The notes below the pieces were generated by a model. The model saw only the letters and a list, made by a program, of their open reading frames with translations, made no database searches and was not told the DNA's origin. Shown one piece after another: positions 33,140 to 41,377 of a stretch of 64,000 nt of DNA (the first letter of the stretch is position 1; each line of letters begins with the position of its first letter). The DNA is from an uncultured Lachnospiraceae bacterium (GTDB lineage Bacteria; Bacillota; Clostridia; Lachnospirales; Lachnospiraceae). The stretch covers positions 34,789 through 98,788 of the forward strand of contig CAKRES010000010.1 of assembly GCA_934317845.1 (NCBI GenBank). Reading direction: 5' to 3'. The position numbers were made by a program, and so were the translations under genes.

Positions 33140-34032
33140 AGAACAGGAAAATAGAGCAGCTAAACGAAAAATTAAATCAGGCAGATGCCGTGGTGATCGG
33201 TGCAGGTGCAGGGCTATCCACTTCTGCCGGTTTTACCTATAGCGGAGCGCGGTTTATGCGTTATTTTTCGGATTTTTACGAGAAGTATCATTTTCAGGAT
33301 ATGTATTCCGGGGGCTTTTATCCTTATGAAACATTAGAGGAACACTGGGCATACTGGAGCCGCTATATTTATGTGAACCGCTACATGGATGCTCCGGGAA
33401 CGGTATACGAAAAACTTTATGATCTGGTAAAAGAAAAGGATTATTTTGTGCTGACGACCAATGTAGACCACTGCTTTCAAAAGGCGGGCTTTGACAAGCA
33501 CCGGTTATTTTATACGCAGGGAGACTATGGTCTGTTCCAGTGCAGCGAACCTTGTCATGATAACACCTATGATAATGAAGACATCATAAAGAAAATGGTA
33601 ATCAGTCAGGGGTACCGGATACAAAACAGCGCGCTTTTCCTGCCGGAAGGAGTGACTGTAAAAGGTGTCATTCCGAAGGAACTGGTGCCATATTGTCCAA
33701 AGTGCGGAAAACCGATGAGTATGAACTTGAGGGCTGACAGTACCTTTGTGGAGGACGAAGGCTGGCACAGAGCGGCCGAACGGTATGAATTATTTTTGCA
33801 GCGGCACCGCAATTTAAAGATTTTGTTTCTGGAGCTAGGCACGGGATATAACACTCCGGGGATCATAAAATATCCGTTCTGGCAGATGACAGATACTTTT
33901 TCTGCTGCTTCCTATGTCTGTATAAATAAAGGAGAAGCTTATGCGCCGGCGCAGATCCGGAGCGGTTCCCTCTGTTTCAATGAAGACATTGCCAACGTGC
34001 TTGACCAGTTAGGAAAGGAGACAGCTGCATGA
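33136..34032 (+). CDS. Class M sirtuin (SirTM), probable protein ADP-ribosyltransferase
   Basis: SirTM enzymes use NAD to ADP-ribosylate a protein partner instead of deacetylating. The 298-residue protein has the NAD site VVIGAGAGLSTSAGF, TTNVDHCFQKAGF, and a zinc-ribbon-like Cys set. Where true sirtuins have the catalytic His (HG..), this protein reads FYTQGDYGLFQCSEPC, with Gln, the hallmark of class M. The start is ATG 33136, overlapping the previous stop (ATGA). A macrodomain gene follows with another ATGA overlap. The classic partners GcvH-L and LplA2 are absent from the window, so the target may be the repeat peptide or its enzymes. Confidence 0.88.
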   Translation: MKNRKIEQLNEKLNQADAVVIGAGAGLSTSAGFTYSGARFMRYFSDFYEKYHFQDMYSGGFYPYETLEEHWAYWSRYIYVNRYMDAPGTVYEKLYDLVKEKDYFVLTTNVDHCFQKAGFDKHRLFYTQGDYGLFQCSEPCHDNTYDNEDIIKKMVISQGYRIQNSALFLPEGVTVKGVIPKELVPYCPKCGKPMSMNLRADSTFVEDEGWHRAAERYELFLQRHRNLKILFLELGTGYNTPGIIKYPFWQMTDTFSAASYVCINKGEAYAPAQIRSGSLCFNEDIANVLDQLGKETAA

Positions 34033-34805
34033 CGCAAAGAGAGCGAAGAGAATATCTGATCCACTACCTCCTAAAAGAAAAACAAGGATTGCTGCCACAG
34101 CATGTACCAAAGGCGGAAGAAAAACAAAGAGAGCTGCTTCGTTCCCTGATGAATGTCCGTATGCCGGAACCCATCAGTGAGGAGTTTAGAAAGATTCAGG
34201 ATGACTATTTAACGGAAAGAAACAAAGAGCGTGGAGTCACTTTGGCGGACAGTTTGCATCCGGTTCCTTCCGATTCCCGACTATATGTCTGGCAGGGCGA
34301 CATCACAACCCTGCAGTGTGATGCCATTGTAAATGCCTGTAATTCCCAGATGCTTGGCTGTTTTTCTCCGATGCACGCCTGCATTGATAATGTGATCCAC
34401 ACGTATGCCGGGATACAGCTTCGCCTTACGATGCATGAAATCATGCAAAAACAGGGGCATGAGGAAGAAACTGGAAAGGCAAAGATCACACCGGGGTATA
34501 ATCTTCCGGCAAAATATATCCTCCACACTGTCGGGCCAATCGTGCAGTGGGAGGTGACAAAACAGGACGAAGAACTCCTGGCGAGCTGCTACCGGGAATG
34601 TCTGACACTGGCGGCAGAACATGGAGTGGAATCCATTGCTTTTTGCTGTTTGTCTACCGGGGTATTCCGTTTTCCAAAGCAGCGGGCGGCTGAGATTGCG
34701 ATTGCCACAGTAAAAGAGTTCCTTGCCGGAAATGAGCAGATCAAACAAGTTATTTTCAACGTCTTTCAGGAGGAAGATGTCAGGATCTATACCGCATTAT
34801 TGTAA
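34029..34805 (+). CDS. Zinc-type macrodomain protein-ADP-ribose hydrolase
   Basis: This 258-residue protein removes ADP-ribose from proteins, reversing the upstream sirtuin. After an N-terminal helical region of about 80 residues comes the macrodomain: YVWQGDITTLQCDAIVNACN, then LGCFSPMHACIDNVIH, whose Cys and His residues fit the zinc site of SirTM-linked macrodomains. Further motifs are GKAKITPGYNLPAKYILHTVGP and FCCLSTGVFRFP. It overlaps the sirtuin gene by 4 bases. A writer and eraser in one operon point to reversible signalling. Confidence 0.9.
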   Translation: MTQRERREYLIHYLLKEKQGLLPQHVPKAEEKQRELLRSLMNVRMPEPISEEFRKIQDDYLTERNKERGVTLADSLHPVPSDSRLYVWQGDITTLQCDAIVNACNSQMLGCFSPMHACIDNVIHTYAGIQLRLTMHEIMQKQGHEEETGKAKITPGYNLPAKYILHTVGPIVQWEVTKQDEELLASCYRECLTLAAEHGVESIAFCCLSTGVFRFPKQRAAEIAIATVKEFLAGNEQIKQVIFNVFQEEDVRIYTALL

Positions 34806-34816
34806 AAACACACTTG

Positions 34817-34867
34817 AAAATACTCCGAAACCGTAGTAAATTAAAAACCACGATTTTGGAGTATTTT
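34817..34867 (+). terminator. Terminator after the macrodomain gene
   Basis: AAAATACTCC (34817-34826) and GGAGTATTTT (34858-34867) form a stem around a 31-base loop and end in a T run. It separates the peptide-sirtuin operon from the MarR gene. Confidence 0.65.
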
Positions 34868-34884
34868 TATATTAGGAGAAGAAC

Positions 34885-35340
34885 ATGGATAAAAAGATCA
34901 GTGAAAAATTAGAATTGTTCAATCAGTTGATTGAACGTATTGATGACGTATATTACCGGTATGCAACCTCCTTTGGGATTACCGACACAGAGCTTTGTGT
35001 GCTGTATGCGCTCAAAGAACATAACGGAGAGTATTTGCAGAGTGACATTTGCAAGCAGTGGTCATGCAGTTTACAGACGATCCACACTACGATCAAAGGA
35101 ATGGAGAAAAAGGGACTGATCGAGCTTATTTGTAAGCCAGACAATAAAAAGAATAAATATATTCATTTGACGGACAAAGGAGCTATTCTGACAGACCGCA
35201 TTATGAATCCGTTAAGTGAAGCGGAGGCGGAAGCATTTGCTGCACTGACAAGGCAGGAGCAGGAGAGGATTCTTCCTCTTATGCAAAAATATGTAAATGC
35301 GCTGGAGCAGGCAATAAATAAAAGGAAGGAATCATTATGA
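34885..35340 (+). CDS. MarR-family regulator
   Basis: The 151-residue winged-helix protein has the MarR layout: N-terminal dimer helix, GITDTELCVLYALKEHNGEYLQS, the recognition segment WSCSLQTIHTTIKGMEKKGLI and the wing CKPDNKKNKYIHLTDKG. It is followed with a 4-base ATGA overlap by a MATE efflux gene, so it probably regulates that pump in response to a small molecule. Start at ATG 34885 after AGGAGAAG. Confidence 0.9.
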   Translation: MDKKISEKLELFNQLIERIDDVYYRYATSFGITDTELCVLYALKEHNGEYLQSDICKQWSCSLQTIHTTIKGMEKKGLIELICKPDNKKNKYIHLTDKGAILTDRIMNPLSEAEAEAFAALTRQEQERILPLMQKYVNALEQAINKRKESL

Positions 35341-36674
35341 AAATACATTTATCGGATCATTTTACTTATAAAAAGCTGTTACTCTTTGTGGTGCCATCGG
35401 TAGCGATGATGATCTTTACGTCCATCTATGGTGTGATCGATGGCTTGTTTGTTTCCCGTTTTGTAGGAAAAACATCCTTTGCGGCGATCAATCTCGTAAG
35501 TCCCATGTTGATGATCCTCGGTACGTTTGGTGTTATGCTTGGTACGGGTGGATCTGCGATCGTGGGAAAAACATTGGGAGAAGAAGGAAAACGCGAGAGC
35601 AAACGTGCCAACGAATATTTCTCAATGCTGATCTATGCCGTGATTGCGATCGGTATTTTCTTTGGTATTGTTGGATTTTTCCTTGTGCCTGTTCTGGTGA
35701 GATTGTTTGGAGCGGATGAGCAGATGGTGGCAGACTGCCTGTTATACGGCAGGGTGATATTATGCGCACTTCCATTTTTCATCTTGTCCTATGCCGTCCA
35801 GAGCTTCTTTGTCACCGCGGAAAAACCGCAGATCGGACTTGCCGTGACGGTAATGGGTGGTGTGTCCAATATTGTACTGGATGCAGTTTTGATCGTAGTG
35901 TTAAAGCAGGGGTTATTGGGAGCGGCACTTGCGACCGCATTCAGCCAGACCTTAACAGGACTGGTGTCTCTTCTATATTTTGCAAGAAAAAATGACAGCT
36001 TACTGCAGCTTACAACCAAAACCAGATTTTATAAGGATGTGTTTTTCAAAGCGTGTACCAATGGTTCTTCGGAAATGGTAACCAATATTGCAATCTCGAT
36101 CGTTACGATGGTATATAATTATCAGCTTCTGAATTATATTGGAAAAGACGGGGTTGCTGCATACGGCGTGGTGGAATATGTCGGGTTTATTTTTTCGGCG
36201 GTATTTTTTGGCTATGCGATGGGGATTGCTCCTGCCATCAGCTATCATTATGGAGCAGGCAATACAGCAGAGCTTAAAAATCTACGAAAGAAAAGTCTGA
36301 TCCTTATGGGGATCATTGGAGCGTTAATGGTCGTTAGTGCATGGACATTTTCTGCACCGCTTGCCCGGATCTTTGTGGGATATGACAAAGCGTTATATCA
36401 ACTGACCGTGCATGCCATGTCCATTTATGTAGTGTCATTTTTCTTTAGCGGATACAGTGCGTTCGGTTCTGCGTTTTTTACCGCTTTGAATAATGGGGTG
36501 TTATCGGCGGTGATCTCTTTTGTGCGAACCTTTGTATTTGAGATTGGCAGCGTGCTGCTTCCGCTGATCGTAGGAGTAGATGGAATATGGAGTGCCATTA
36601 TCGTGGCAGAGTTTGCTGCTTTTTGTCTGACCAGTGTGATCCTGATCGCAAATCAAAAACGTTATCACTATTAG
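35337..36674 (+). CDS. MATE-family multidrug/cation efflux protein
   Basis: A 445-residue membrane protein with twelve expected helices. It opens HFTYKKLLLFVVPSVAMMIFTSIY and has the MATE features GVIDGLFVSRFVGKTSFAAINLV and LGTGGSAIVGKTLGE. Such pumps expel drugs or toxic metabolites using Na+ or H+ gradients. Translation is coupled to the MarR gene. It lies just downstream of the Cys-peptide operon but has its own terminator-delimited unit, so a role in exporting that peptide is only a guess. Confidence 0.92.
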   Translation: MKIHLSDHFTYKKLLLFVVPSVAMMIFTSIYGVIDGLFVSRFVGKTSFAAINLVSPMLMILGTFGVMLGTGGSAIVGKTLGEEGKRESKRANEYFSMLIYAVIAIGIFFGIVGFFLVPVLVRLFGADEQMVADCLLYGRVILCALPFFILSYAVQSFFVTAEKPQIGLAVTVMGGVSNIVLDAVLIVVLKQGLLGAALATAFSQTLTGLVSLLYFARKNDSLLQLTTKTRFYKDVFFKACTNGSSEMVTNIAISIVTMVYNYQLLNYIGKDGVAAYGVVEYVGFIFSAVFFGYAMGIAPAISYHYGAGNTAELKNLRKKSLILMGIIGALMVVSAWTFSAPLARIFVGYDKALYQLTVHAMSIYVVSFFFSGYSAFGSAFFTALNNGVLSAVISFVRTFVFEIGSVLLPLIVGVDGIWSAIIVAEFAAFCLTSVILIANQKRYHY

Positions 36675-36703
36675 TTGAGTGTAAGGGGGAATGATGTTAC
36701 AAT
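36675..36703 (+). promoter_or_regulatory. Promoter of the cation antiporter gene
   Basis: TTGAGT (36675-36680) and TACAAT (36698-36703) are 17 bases apart, directly after the MATE stop codon. Confidence 0.6.
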
Positions 36704-36775
36704 AGTGGAAAATTCATACATGGGAGGATGGCGGATAAACGTCCTTGGAATAAATAAGAGCAGAGGAGAGAAACA

Positions 36776-37726
36776 ATGAAAGAAATGTTAATTGCAGTAG
36801 TGATCCTGATCGTAGGTTTTGTCCTGCTGATCAAAGGGGCAGACTTTTTTGTAGACGGAAGTTCATCGGTGGCGAAACGCCTGCGGGTGCCATCCATGAT
36901 CATCGGACTGACGATCGTGTCTATGGGAACCAGCCTGCCGGAATGTGCGGTGAGTGTGACGGCATCGCTGCACAATGATAATTCCCTTGCAGTCAGTAAC
37001 GTAGTAGGGTCCAATCTCTTTAACCTGATGGTGGTGTGTGGAATCTGTGCACTCTTTACGCCGCTTTTGGTCAATGCCAAAACATTACGGCGGGAGTTTC
37101 CATTTTCTATTATCTGTGCGATCCTGCTGCTGGTATTTGGATATACCGGAATGGTAGTGGGACGATTCGAAGGAATTTTTATTACGGTACTTTTTATCAT
37201 CTATCTTCTTTCTATGGTTTGGGAAGCCAAAAAGGCGCGTGCGAACCGGCAGGAAGCAGAGGGGGAGGAATATGAGATCCTTCCGGTGTGGAAATGTCTG
37301 CTTTTTATTGTCGGAGGTGGCATTGCCATCAAATTTGGCGGAGATTTTGTTGTAAATGGAGCATCCACGATTGCTGCGGGATTGGGATTGAGCCAGACTT
37401 TGATCGGACTGACGATCGTATCGATCGGAACCAGTCTTCCGGAGCTTGTGACCTCGATCGTAGCGGCAAAGAAAAATGAAGTAGATATGGCGGTAGGAAA
37501 TGTAGTCGGCTCAAATATCTTCAATATTCTGCTGGTACTTGGAGTGGCGGCGTCGATCAGTCCTATTGCATTTATTATGGAAAATGTCATTGACATTATC
37601 GTGCTGATCGTGTGCAGTGTGCTGGTATTGTTCTTTGCATGGAGCAAGAACCGGATTGACCGGAAAGAAGGAACTTTGATGCTTTTGATCTATGCCGTGT
37701 ATGCAGTATATATCTGCGTGAGATAA
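36776..37726 (+). CDS. Ca2+/Na+ antiporter (CaCA family, YrbG-like)
   Basis: The 316-residue membrane protein has two homologous halves, each with the alpha-repeat signature: SMGTSLPECAVSVTASLH with SNVVGSNLFNL, and SIGTSLPELVTSIVAAKK with GNVVGSNIFNI. This duplication is diagnostic of the cation/Ca2+ exchanger superfamily. A short charged loop near residues 150-165 joins the halves. The start at 36776 follows AGAGGAGAG. It ends before a shared terminator. Confidence 0.93.
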   Translation: MKEMLIAVVILIVGFVLLIKGADFFVDGSSSVAKRLRVPSMIIGLTIVSMGTSLPECAVSVTASLHNDNSLAVSNVVGSNLFNLMVVCGICALFTPLLVNAKTLRREFPFSIICAILLLVFGYTGMVVGRFEGIFITVLFIIYLLSMVWEAKKARANRQEAEGEEYEILPVWKCLLFIVGGGIAIKFGGDFVVNGASTIAAGLGLSQTLIGLTIVSIGTSLPELVTSIVAAKKNEVDMAVGNVVGSNIFNILLVLGVAASISPIAFIMENVIDIIVLIVCSVLVLFFAWSKNRIDRKEGTLMLLIYAVYAVYICVR

Positions 37727-37749
37727 CGGAGTGTTTGTAGGAAAAAAGT

Positions 37750-37781
37750 AAGTGGCTGATCGTGTGATCAGCCACTTTTTT
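37750..37781. terminator. Bidirectional terminator
   Basis: AAGTGGCTGATC (37750-37761) pairs with GATCAGCCACTT (37766-37777) around GTGT, with A and T runs on either side. It serves the antiporter gene and the convergent secreted-protein gene. Confidence 0.88.
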
Positions 37782-37790
37782 GATGTGTTA

Positions 37791-39011
37791 CTATTTTGTT
37801 TTTGCGCGTTTCTTTGTGGACCATTTGCTGTATGCAATCTTTTTACCGGATTTTGTATACGCACGAACCTGTACATAGTAGCGTTTCTTACGCTTTAATT
37901 TTTTAATGGTACGGGTTGTGGATTTGGTCTTTATTGTTTTTACACCCTTTTTGAATTTCTTATCAGTAGAATAGCGGATCTGATAACCGGTCGCAGCGTA
38001 GATGGGACCATAAGAAACGTAGATGGCTTTTTTCTTTGTGCTTGTTGCAACCGTATAAAGCGGTGGTGTATTTAATTTATACTTTGCTTTATAATCGTCG
38101 CGGTAGCTGTAACCACACTTCTTACAGGTGTGCTGGGTATAACCGTTTGCAAAGTAGGTTGGGTTCGTTGTTGCATTTTCATACTCATGAGAACAGTTTG
38201 CCTGTGTTAAAGCTGTGTAGGAAATGATGTAACGTCCCAAATCTCCGGCATTTACTTTAATATAATAGGTTCCTGCAGAAAGTACTTTATCAAATGTTTT
38301 GGTTGCAGGAGCAGTATCTGTTCCATAGAAGTAAGATTCCTCTACAATGGTTTTCGTCATATCCTGATTGTAGAGTTTATAATCCAGATATCTCTGGTAA
38401 GAAATGGCTTTGAACGTATAAGTTCCGGCAGCCGGAATGGTTAAGCGGAACCAGTCTTCTTTGTCTGTTTCTGTTAAAGCACCATTTACTACGGTATCAA
38501 TAGGAAGCGCCTGTGGCGAATCATAAGAGATCGCAGCAGCGTCGTTGGTAGTGTAAGCGGTGAAGTCAGCAGCCAGGCGGTATTTACCAACGTCAGAAGA
38601 AGCCCTCCTGACTCTCAGGTAGTAGGTTCCTGCGCTGAGGATTCTTGATTCTTCGTTGGTAACAGGAGATGTCTCTGTTCCACGGAAATCATGAAAATTC
38701 CAATTGTCAATAAATACCTTGGAAAGATCGTCATTAAAAAGATCAATATCTAAGCTATACATGTAAGCCATTGCTTTGATACGGAGCTTTCCATCAGACG
38801 GAAGGGTGATCCGGTACCAACGGTCTGCGGTATCGGTTTCTGTAATTATGTAATCATTAAAAGCACCATTACATGTGAAATCGGTTGCCAATGCGGCATA
38901 GTCCTGAGGGAGATCTTCTGCGTTTGCCTTTAATCCGCTTGTTGCAAAGGATGATGCAAAAAGAACAAGGGCAAGAACAAGAGCAGAAACTCTTTTGCTA
39001 AATTGTTTCAT
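37791..39011 (-). CDS. Secreted protein with two PPC-like domains and a C-terminal fibronectin-like domain
   Basis: The 406-residue protein has a signal peptide (basic MKQFSKR, then ALVLALVLFASSFA, cleavage near KANA). Two similar beta domains follow, each with a WYRITLP or WFRLTIP motif and an LSAGTYYLRV or LSAGTYYIKV motif, as in bacterial pre-peptidase C-terminal domains. Next is a CSHEYE...HTCKKCGYSY four-Cys region, then a fibronectin type III-like domain (YQIRYSTDKKFKKGVKTI). The tail is very basic. It resembles cell-surface proteins of Lachnospiraceae; no catalytic domain is present. The ribosome site AAGGAGG precedes the ATG. Confidence 0.8.
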   Translation of the reverse strand: MKQFSKRVSALVLALVLFASSFATSGLKANAEDLPQDYAALATDFTCNGAFNDYIITETDTADRWYRITLPSDGKLRIKAMAYMYSLDIDLFNDDLSKVFIDNWNFHDFRGTETSPVTNEESRILSAGTYYLRVRRASSDVGKYRLAADFTAYTTNDAAAISYDSPQALPIDTVVNGALTETDKEDWFRLTIPAAGTYTFKAISYQRYLDYKLYNQDMTKTIVEESYFYGTDTAPATKTFDKVLSAGTYYIKVNAGDLGRYIISYTALTQANCSHEYENATTNPTYFANGYTQHTCKKCGYSYRDDYKAKYKLNTPPLYTVATSTKKKAIYVSYGPIYAATGYQIRYSTDKKFKKGVKTIKTKSTTRTIKKLKRKKRYYVQVRAYTKSGKKIAYSKWSTKKRAKTK

Positions 39012-39145
39012 GTGTTTCCTCCTTTTGTTTTGAAAAGATGTATTCCCTTTTGAATTATTATACTTGTTACTATTTTAGCCAAAGAAAGAGCAAATGGCAA
39101 GCGTTTCCTTTGAGGAGATAGGAGGCAGAAACGTGAAATCAGATG

Positions 39146-39212
39146 TTGAAATTATACCCAATCGGGTATAAAATACATAGTATAACATTTGATTATACCC
39201 GATTGGGTATAA
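39146..39212 (+). promoter_or_regulatory. Promoter with two mirrored 20-bp operators before the HipB-like gene
   Basis: TTGAAA (39146-39151) and TAAAAT (39169-39174) are 17 bases apart. The whole spacer plus part of the -10 is filled by operator 1, arms TTATACCC and GGGTATAA around AATC (39152-39171). Operator 2 (39193-39212) has the same arms around GATT and is the exact reverse complement of operator 1. The centres are 41 bases apart, about four helical turns. Confidence 0.8.
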
Positions 39213-39235
39213 AAGTTAAAAAAGAGGGACACACT

Positions 39236-39457
39236 ATGAATAAAATAGCACAATTTGTGAAAAAGAATCGTAAGGCTGCAGGTCTTACACAGGAGGAATT
39301 TGCTATGCGCTCCGGGCTTGGACTGCGGTTTGTGAGAGAGTTGGAACAGGGGAAAGAAACGTTGCGTATGGATAAGGTGAATGAGGCACTCGCTATGTTT
39401 GATATGGAAGTTGTACCGGGGAGGAAGGAGAATAATGATCATGAACAAAATTCGTGA
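39236..39457 (+). CDS. HipB/Y4mF-type helix-turn-helix regulator, apparently orphan
   Basis: This 73-residue XRE-type protein reads NKIAQFVKKNRKAAGLTQEE, then the recognition helix SGLGLRFVRELEQGKETLRMD and NEALAMFDMEVVPG. It matches the small antitoxins that precede HipA kinases. The start at 39236 follows AAAGAGGG. The palindromic operators upstream suggest autorepression. No full hipA gene follows; only a 13-codon stub is present. Confidence 0.82.
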   Translation: MNKIAQFVKKNRKAAGLTQEEFAMRSGLGLRFVRELEQGKETLRMDKVNEALAMFDMEVVPGRKENNDHEQNS

Positions 39458-39482
39458 TCTAAGAATATGGGAGCTGACATGA
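39441..39482 (+). pseudogene. Possible hipA stub (13 codons)
   Basis: After GGAAGGAG an ATG opens MNKIRDLRIWELT and stops. Its position, overlapping the end of the HipB-like gene, and the MNKIR.L start recall HipA N-termini, but the rest of the kinase is absent. The stop codon overlaps the start of the next gene. It may be a translational leader instead. Confidence 0.35.
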
Positions 39483-40249
39483 ACGAACAAACACTTATCA
39501 TTACAAAAGATATAGAGCGCAAAGAATACTTAGGCATGCAAAAGATCTGTCAGGTCAGCTGCAGCGCACAGGTGACGCATATCGGTGACTGGGCGTTTGC
39601 AGGGTGCAAAAACTTGGCTGCGATATCAATTGCAGATCCTTCCTGTACGCTGGGAAAAGAAGTCTTTTTAAAATGCCCGAAACTAAAAGGTATTGAAGTA
39701 GGGGAAAAGAGAGCATGGAGCCGGCTGATGGCACTTTTTGTAAAAGAATTTCAGACTCCGGAGCTGATTTCTTATGTTACGCTGCGGCTGCCATGGCACG
39801 AGGAACAGTTGGATCATGGCATTACCTTGTTTCTGAACCAGCCGGATGAAGAAGGATTCGCCCCGTTTTTAGCTGGAGGCGAAGAAGATTACGAGGATAA
39901 GGACAGTGATCCGGCTTATTACAAACAAAAACGAAGAAGGAAAAAGGCGGAGTTTATCGTAGAACGTCTGCTGATTGAAAAAGAAGCTCCTATTGCCCAC
40001 AAGGAAAAGGAACTCTGGTGCAGCTATATCAGAGAACATCCGGATTGCCTGGAAGTGATCTTCCAGGAAGAGGAACGAGCCGCCATGCGGTATCATGCAT
40101 TGGAGCAGGAAGGCTTGATCCCGGCAGAGCAGGTTCCTGTTTTACTGGAACAGGTACCACCTTCTTTTGTAGAATGTAAGGCATTACTTTTACGAAGACA
40201 GGAGAGCAATCGGCAGGAAAAAGATTGCTTTGCCACTTTTACGATATAG
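39479..40249 (+). CDS. BspA-type leucine-rich-repeat protein with unknown C-terminal domain
   Basis: About 256 residues. The N-terminal 80 contain one or two LRR_5 units (VTHIGDWAFAGCKNLAAISIA, LGKEVFLKCPKLKGIEVG). The rest is a charged, helical region with an acidic stretch (GGEEDYEDKDSD) next to a basic one (KQKRRRKKAE), then a Glu-rich helix. There is no signal peptide, so unlike most BspA proteins it appears intracellular. The start could also be ATG 39467. It is coupled to the stub upstream and ends before a strong terminator. Confidence 0.6.
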   Translation: MNEQTLIITKDIERKEYLGMQKICQVSCSAQVTHIGDWAFAGCKNLAAISIADPSCTLGKEVFLKCPKLKGIEVGEKRAWSRLMALFVKEFQTPELISYVTLRLPWHEEQLDHGITLFLNQPDEEGFAPFLAGGEEDYEDKDSDPAYYKQKRRRKKAEFIVERLLIEKEAPIAHKEKELWCSYIREHPDCLEVIFQEEERAAMRYHALEQEGLIPAEQVPVLLEQVPPSFVECKALLLRRQESNRQEKDCFATFTI

Positions 40250-40262
40250 AACATAACAGCAA

Positions 40263-40307
40263 AACTTCGACATAGTCACAGGATTTGTGACGTGTCGGAG
40301 TTTTTTT
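40263..40307 (+). terminator. Long terminator after the LRR gene
   Basis: AACTTCGACA (40263-40272) pairs with TGTCGGAGTT (40293-40302), with an inner GTCACA/TGTGAC stem, followed by a run of T. Confidence 0.88.
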
Positions 40308-40344
40308 GTGCGAAAAAGGAGTGTAAGGCTATATTATGTCAGGG

Positions 40345-40461
40345 TGATAACGTTTTCATAAAAACACGGATAAAGAGGGGAAATAGTAAAAATACAAGAG
40401 CATTTCAATAAGTATAATGGCTTGGAATGTCAAATGTTCCCGTGAACTGAAAACGTTTTCG
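40345..40461 (+). promoter_or_regulatory. Two catabolite-repression (cre)-like sites before the sulfate-ester operon
   Basis: Positions 40345-40358 read on the minus strand TGAAAACGTTATCA, a full match to the CcpA consensus TGWAANCGNTNWCA. Positions 40448-40461 read TGAAAACGTTTTCG, one mismatch. A possible -10 (TATATT, 40330-40335) lies just upstream of the first site. Another LacI-type regulator could use the same palindromes. Confidence 0.6.
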
Positions 40462-40556
40462 GATATATTTGTTTTCTTCTGTCATTTCCTGTGATAAAGT
40501 GCAGGACATAAGAGGAACACACAGAAGCTTCCAGACAAAAAAGGAGGGACGGCATC

Positions 40557-41366
40557 ATGGATGAATTAGAGCAGGAGCAGCAGAAGTATATCATCAATGT
40601 AGAACATCTGAACAAACAGTTTATGGTAGATAAACAACTACTTCAGGTATTGAAAGATATTACGCTGCAGGTAGGTAAGGGTGAGTTTGTCACGATCGTA
40701 GGACACAGTGGTTGTGGAAAAAGTACTTTGTTAAAGATCATGTGTGGTCTGGTTGGTTATGAGGATGGAATTGTAGAACGAAATGGACATACGGTAGTCG
40801 GACCGGGACCGAAATGTGGAATGGTATTTCAGGATCACAGGTTGCTGCCATGGCTTAAGATAAAGGATAATGTTGGTTTTGGTCTGGGACATTTGCCAAA
40901 AAATCAGCGGGAAGAGCAAGTGCAAAAGCATCTTGATATGGTGGGACTTCACGGCTTTGAAAACAGTTATCCGGGTCAGCTGTCCGGTGGAATGTCACAG
41001 CGGGCAGCGATCGCAAGAGGTCTGGCGAACAATCCGACCATTCTGTTGTTAGATGAACCTTTTGGAGCGTTGGATGCATTGACCAGGATCCAGATGCAAA
41101 AGGAAATCCTTCGTATTCAAAAGGAACAGAAGACTACCATGGTAATGGTTACGCATGACATTGATGAGGCGATCGTCCTTGGTGACAGGATTGTTGTGAT
41201 GAGTGCCAGACCGGGAGAGATCAAAGACGTTCTATCCGTTACAGATGCGGCACGAAGACGAAACAGTGAAGAGTTTAATTATGTGAAGAAAAAGATATAC
41301 GGATATCTATTTCAGAATTCCGACAGTGAGTTTGAAGAAGCATATCCGATCAAGTATCAGATTTAG
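40557..41366 (+). CDS. ABC transporter ATPase, SsuB/TauB type
   Basis: The 269-residue ATP-binding subunit has Walker A IVGHSGCGKSTLLKIM, the Q-loop MVFQDHRLLPW, signature LSGGMSQRAAIARGL, Walker B ILLLDEPFGALD and the switch His in MVTHDIDEA. It closely follows the nitrate/sulfonate/taurine branch. It begins an operon with permease, binding protein, sulfatase and sulfatase maturase, so the cargo is probably an organic sulfate. Start after AAGGAGGG. Confidence 0.92.
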   Translation: MDELEQEQQKYIINVEHLNKQFMVDKQLLQVLKDITLQVGKGEFVTIVGHSGCGKSTLLKIMCGLVGYEDGIVERNGHTVVGPGPKCGMVFQDHRLLPWLKIKDNVGFGLGHLPKNQREEQVQKHLDMVGLHGFENSYPGQLSGGMSQRAAIARGLANNPTILLLDEPFGALDALTRIQMQKEILRIQKEQKTTMVMVTHDIDEAIVLGDRIVVMSARPGEIKDVLSVTDAARRRNSEEFNYVKKKIYGYLFQNSDSEFEEAYPIKYQI

Positions 41367-41377
41367 GAGGGATGCAT

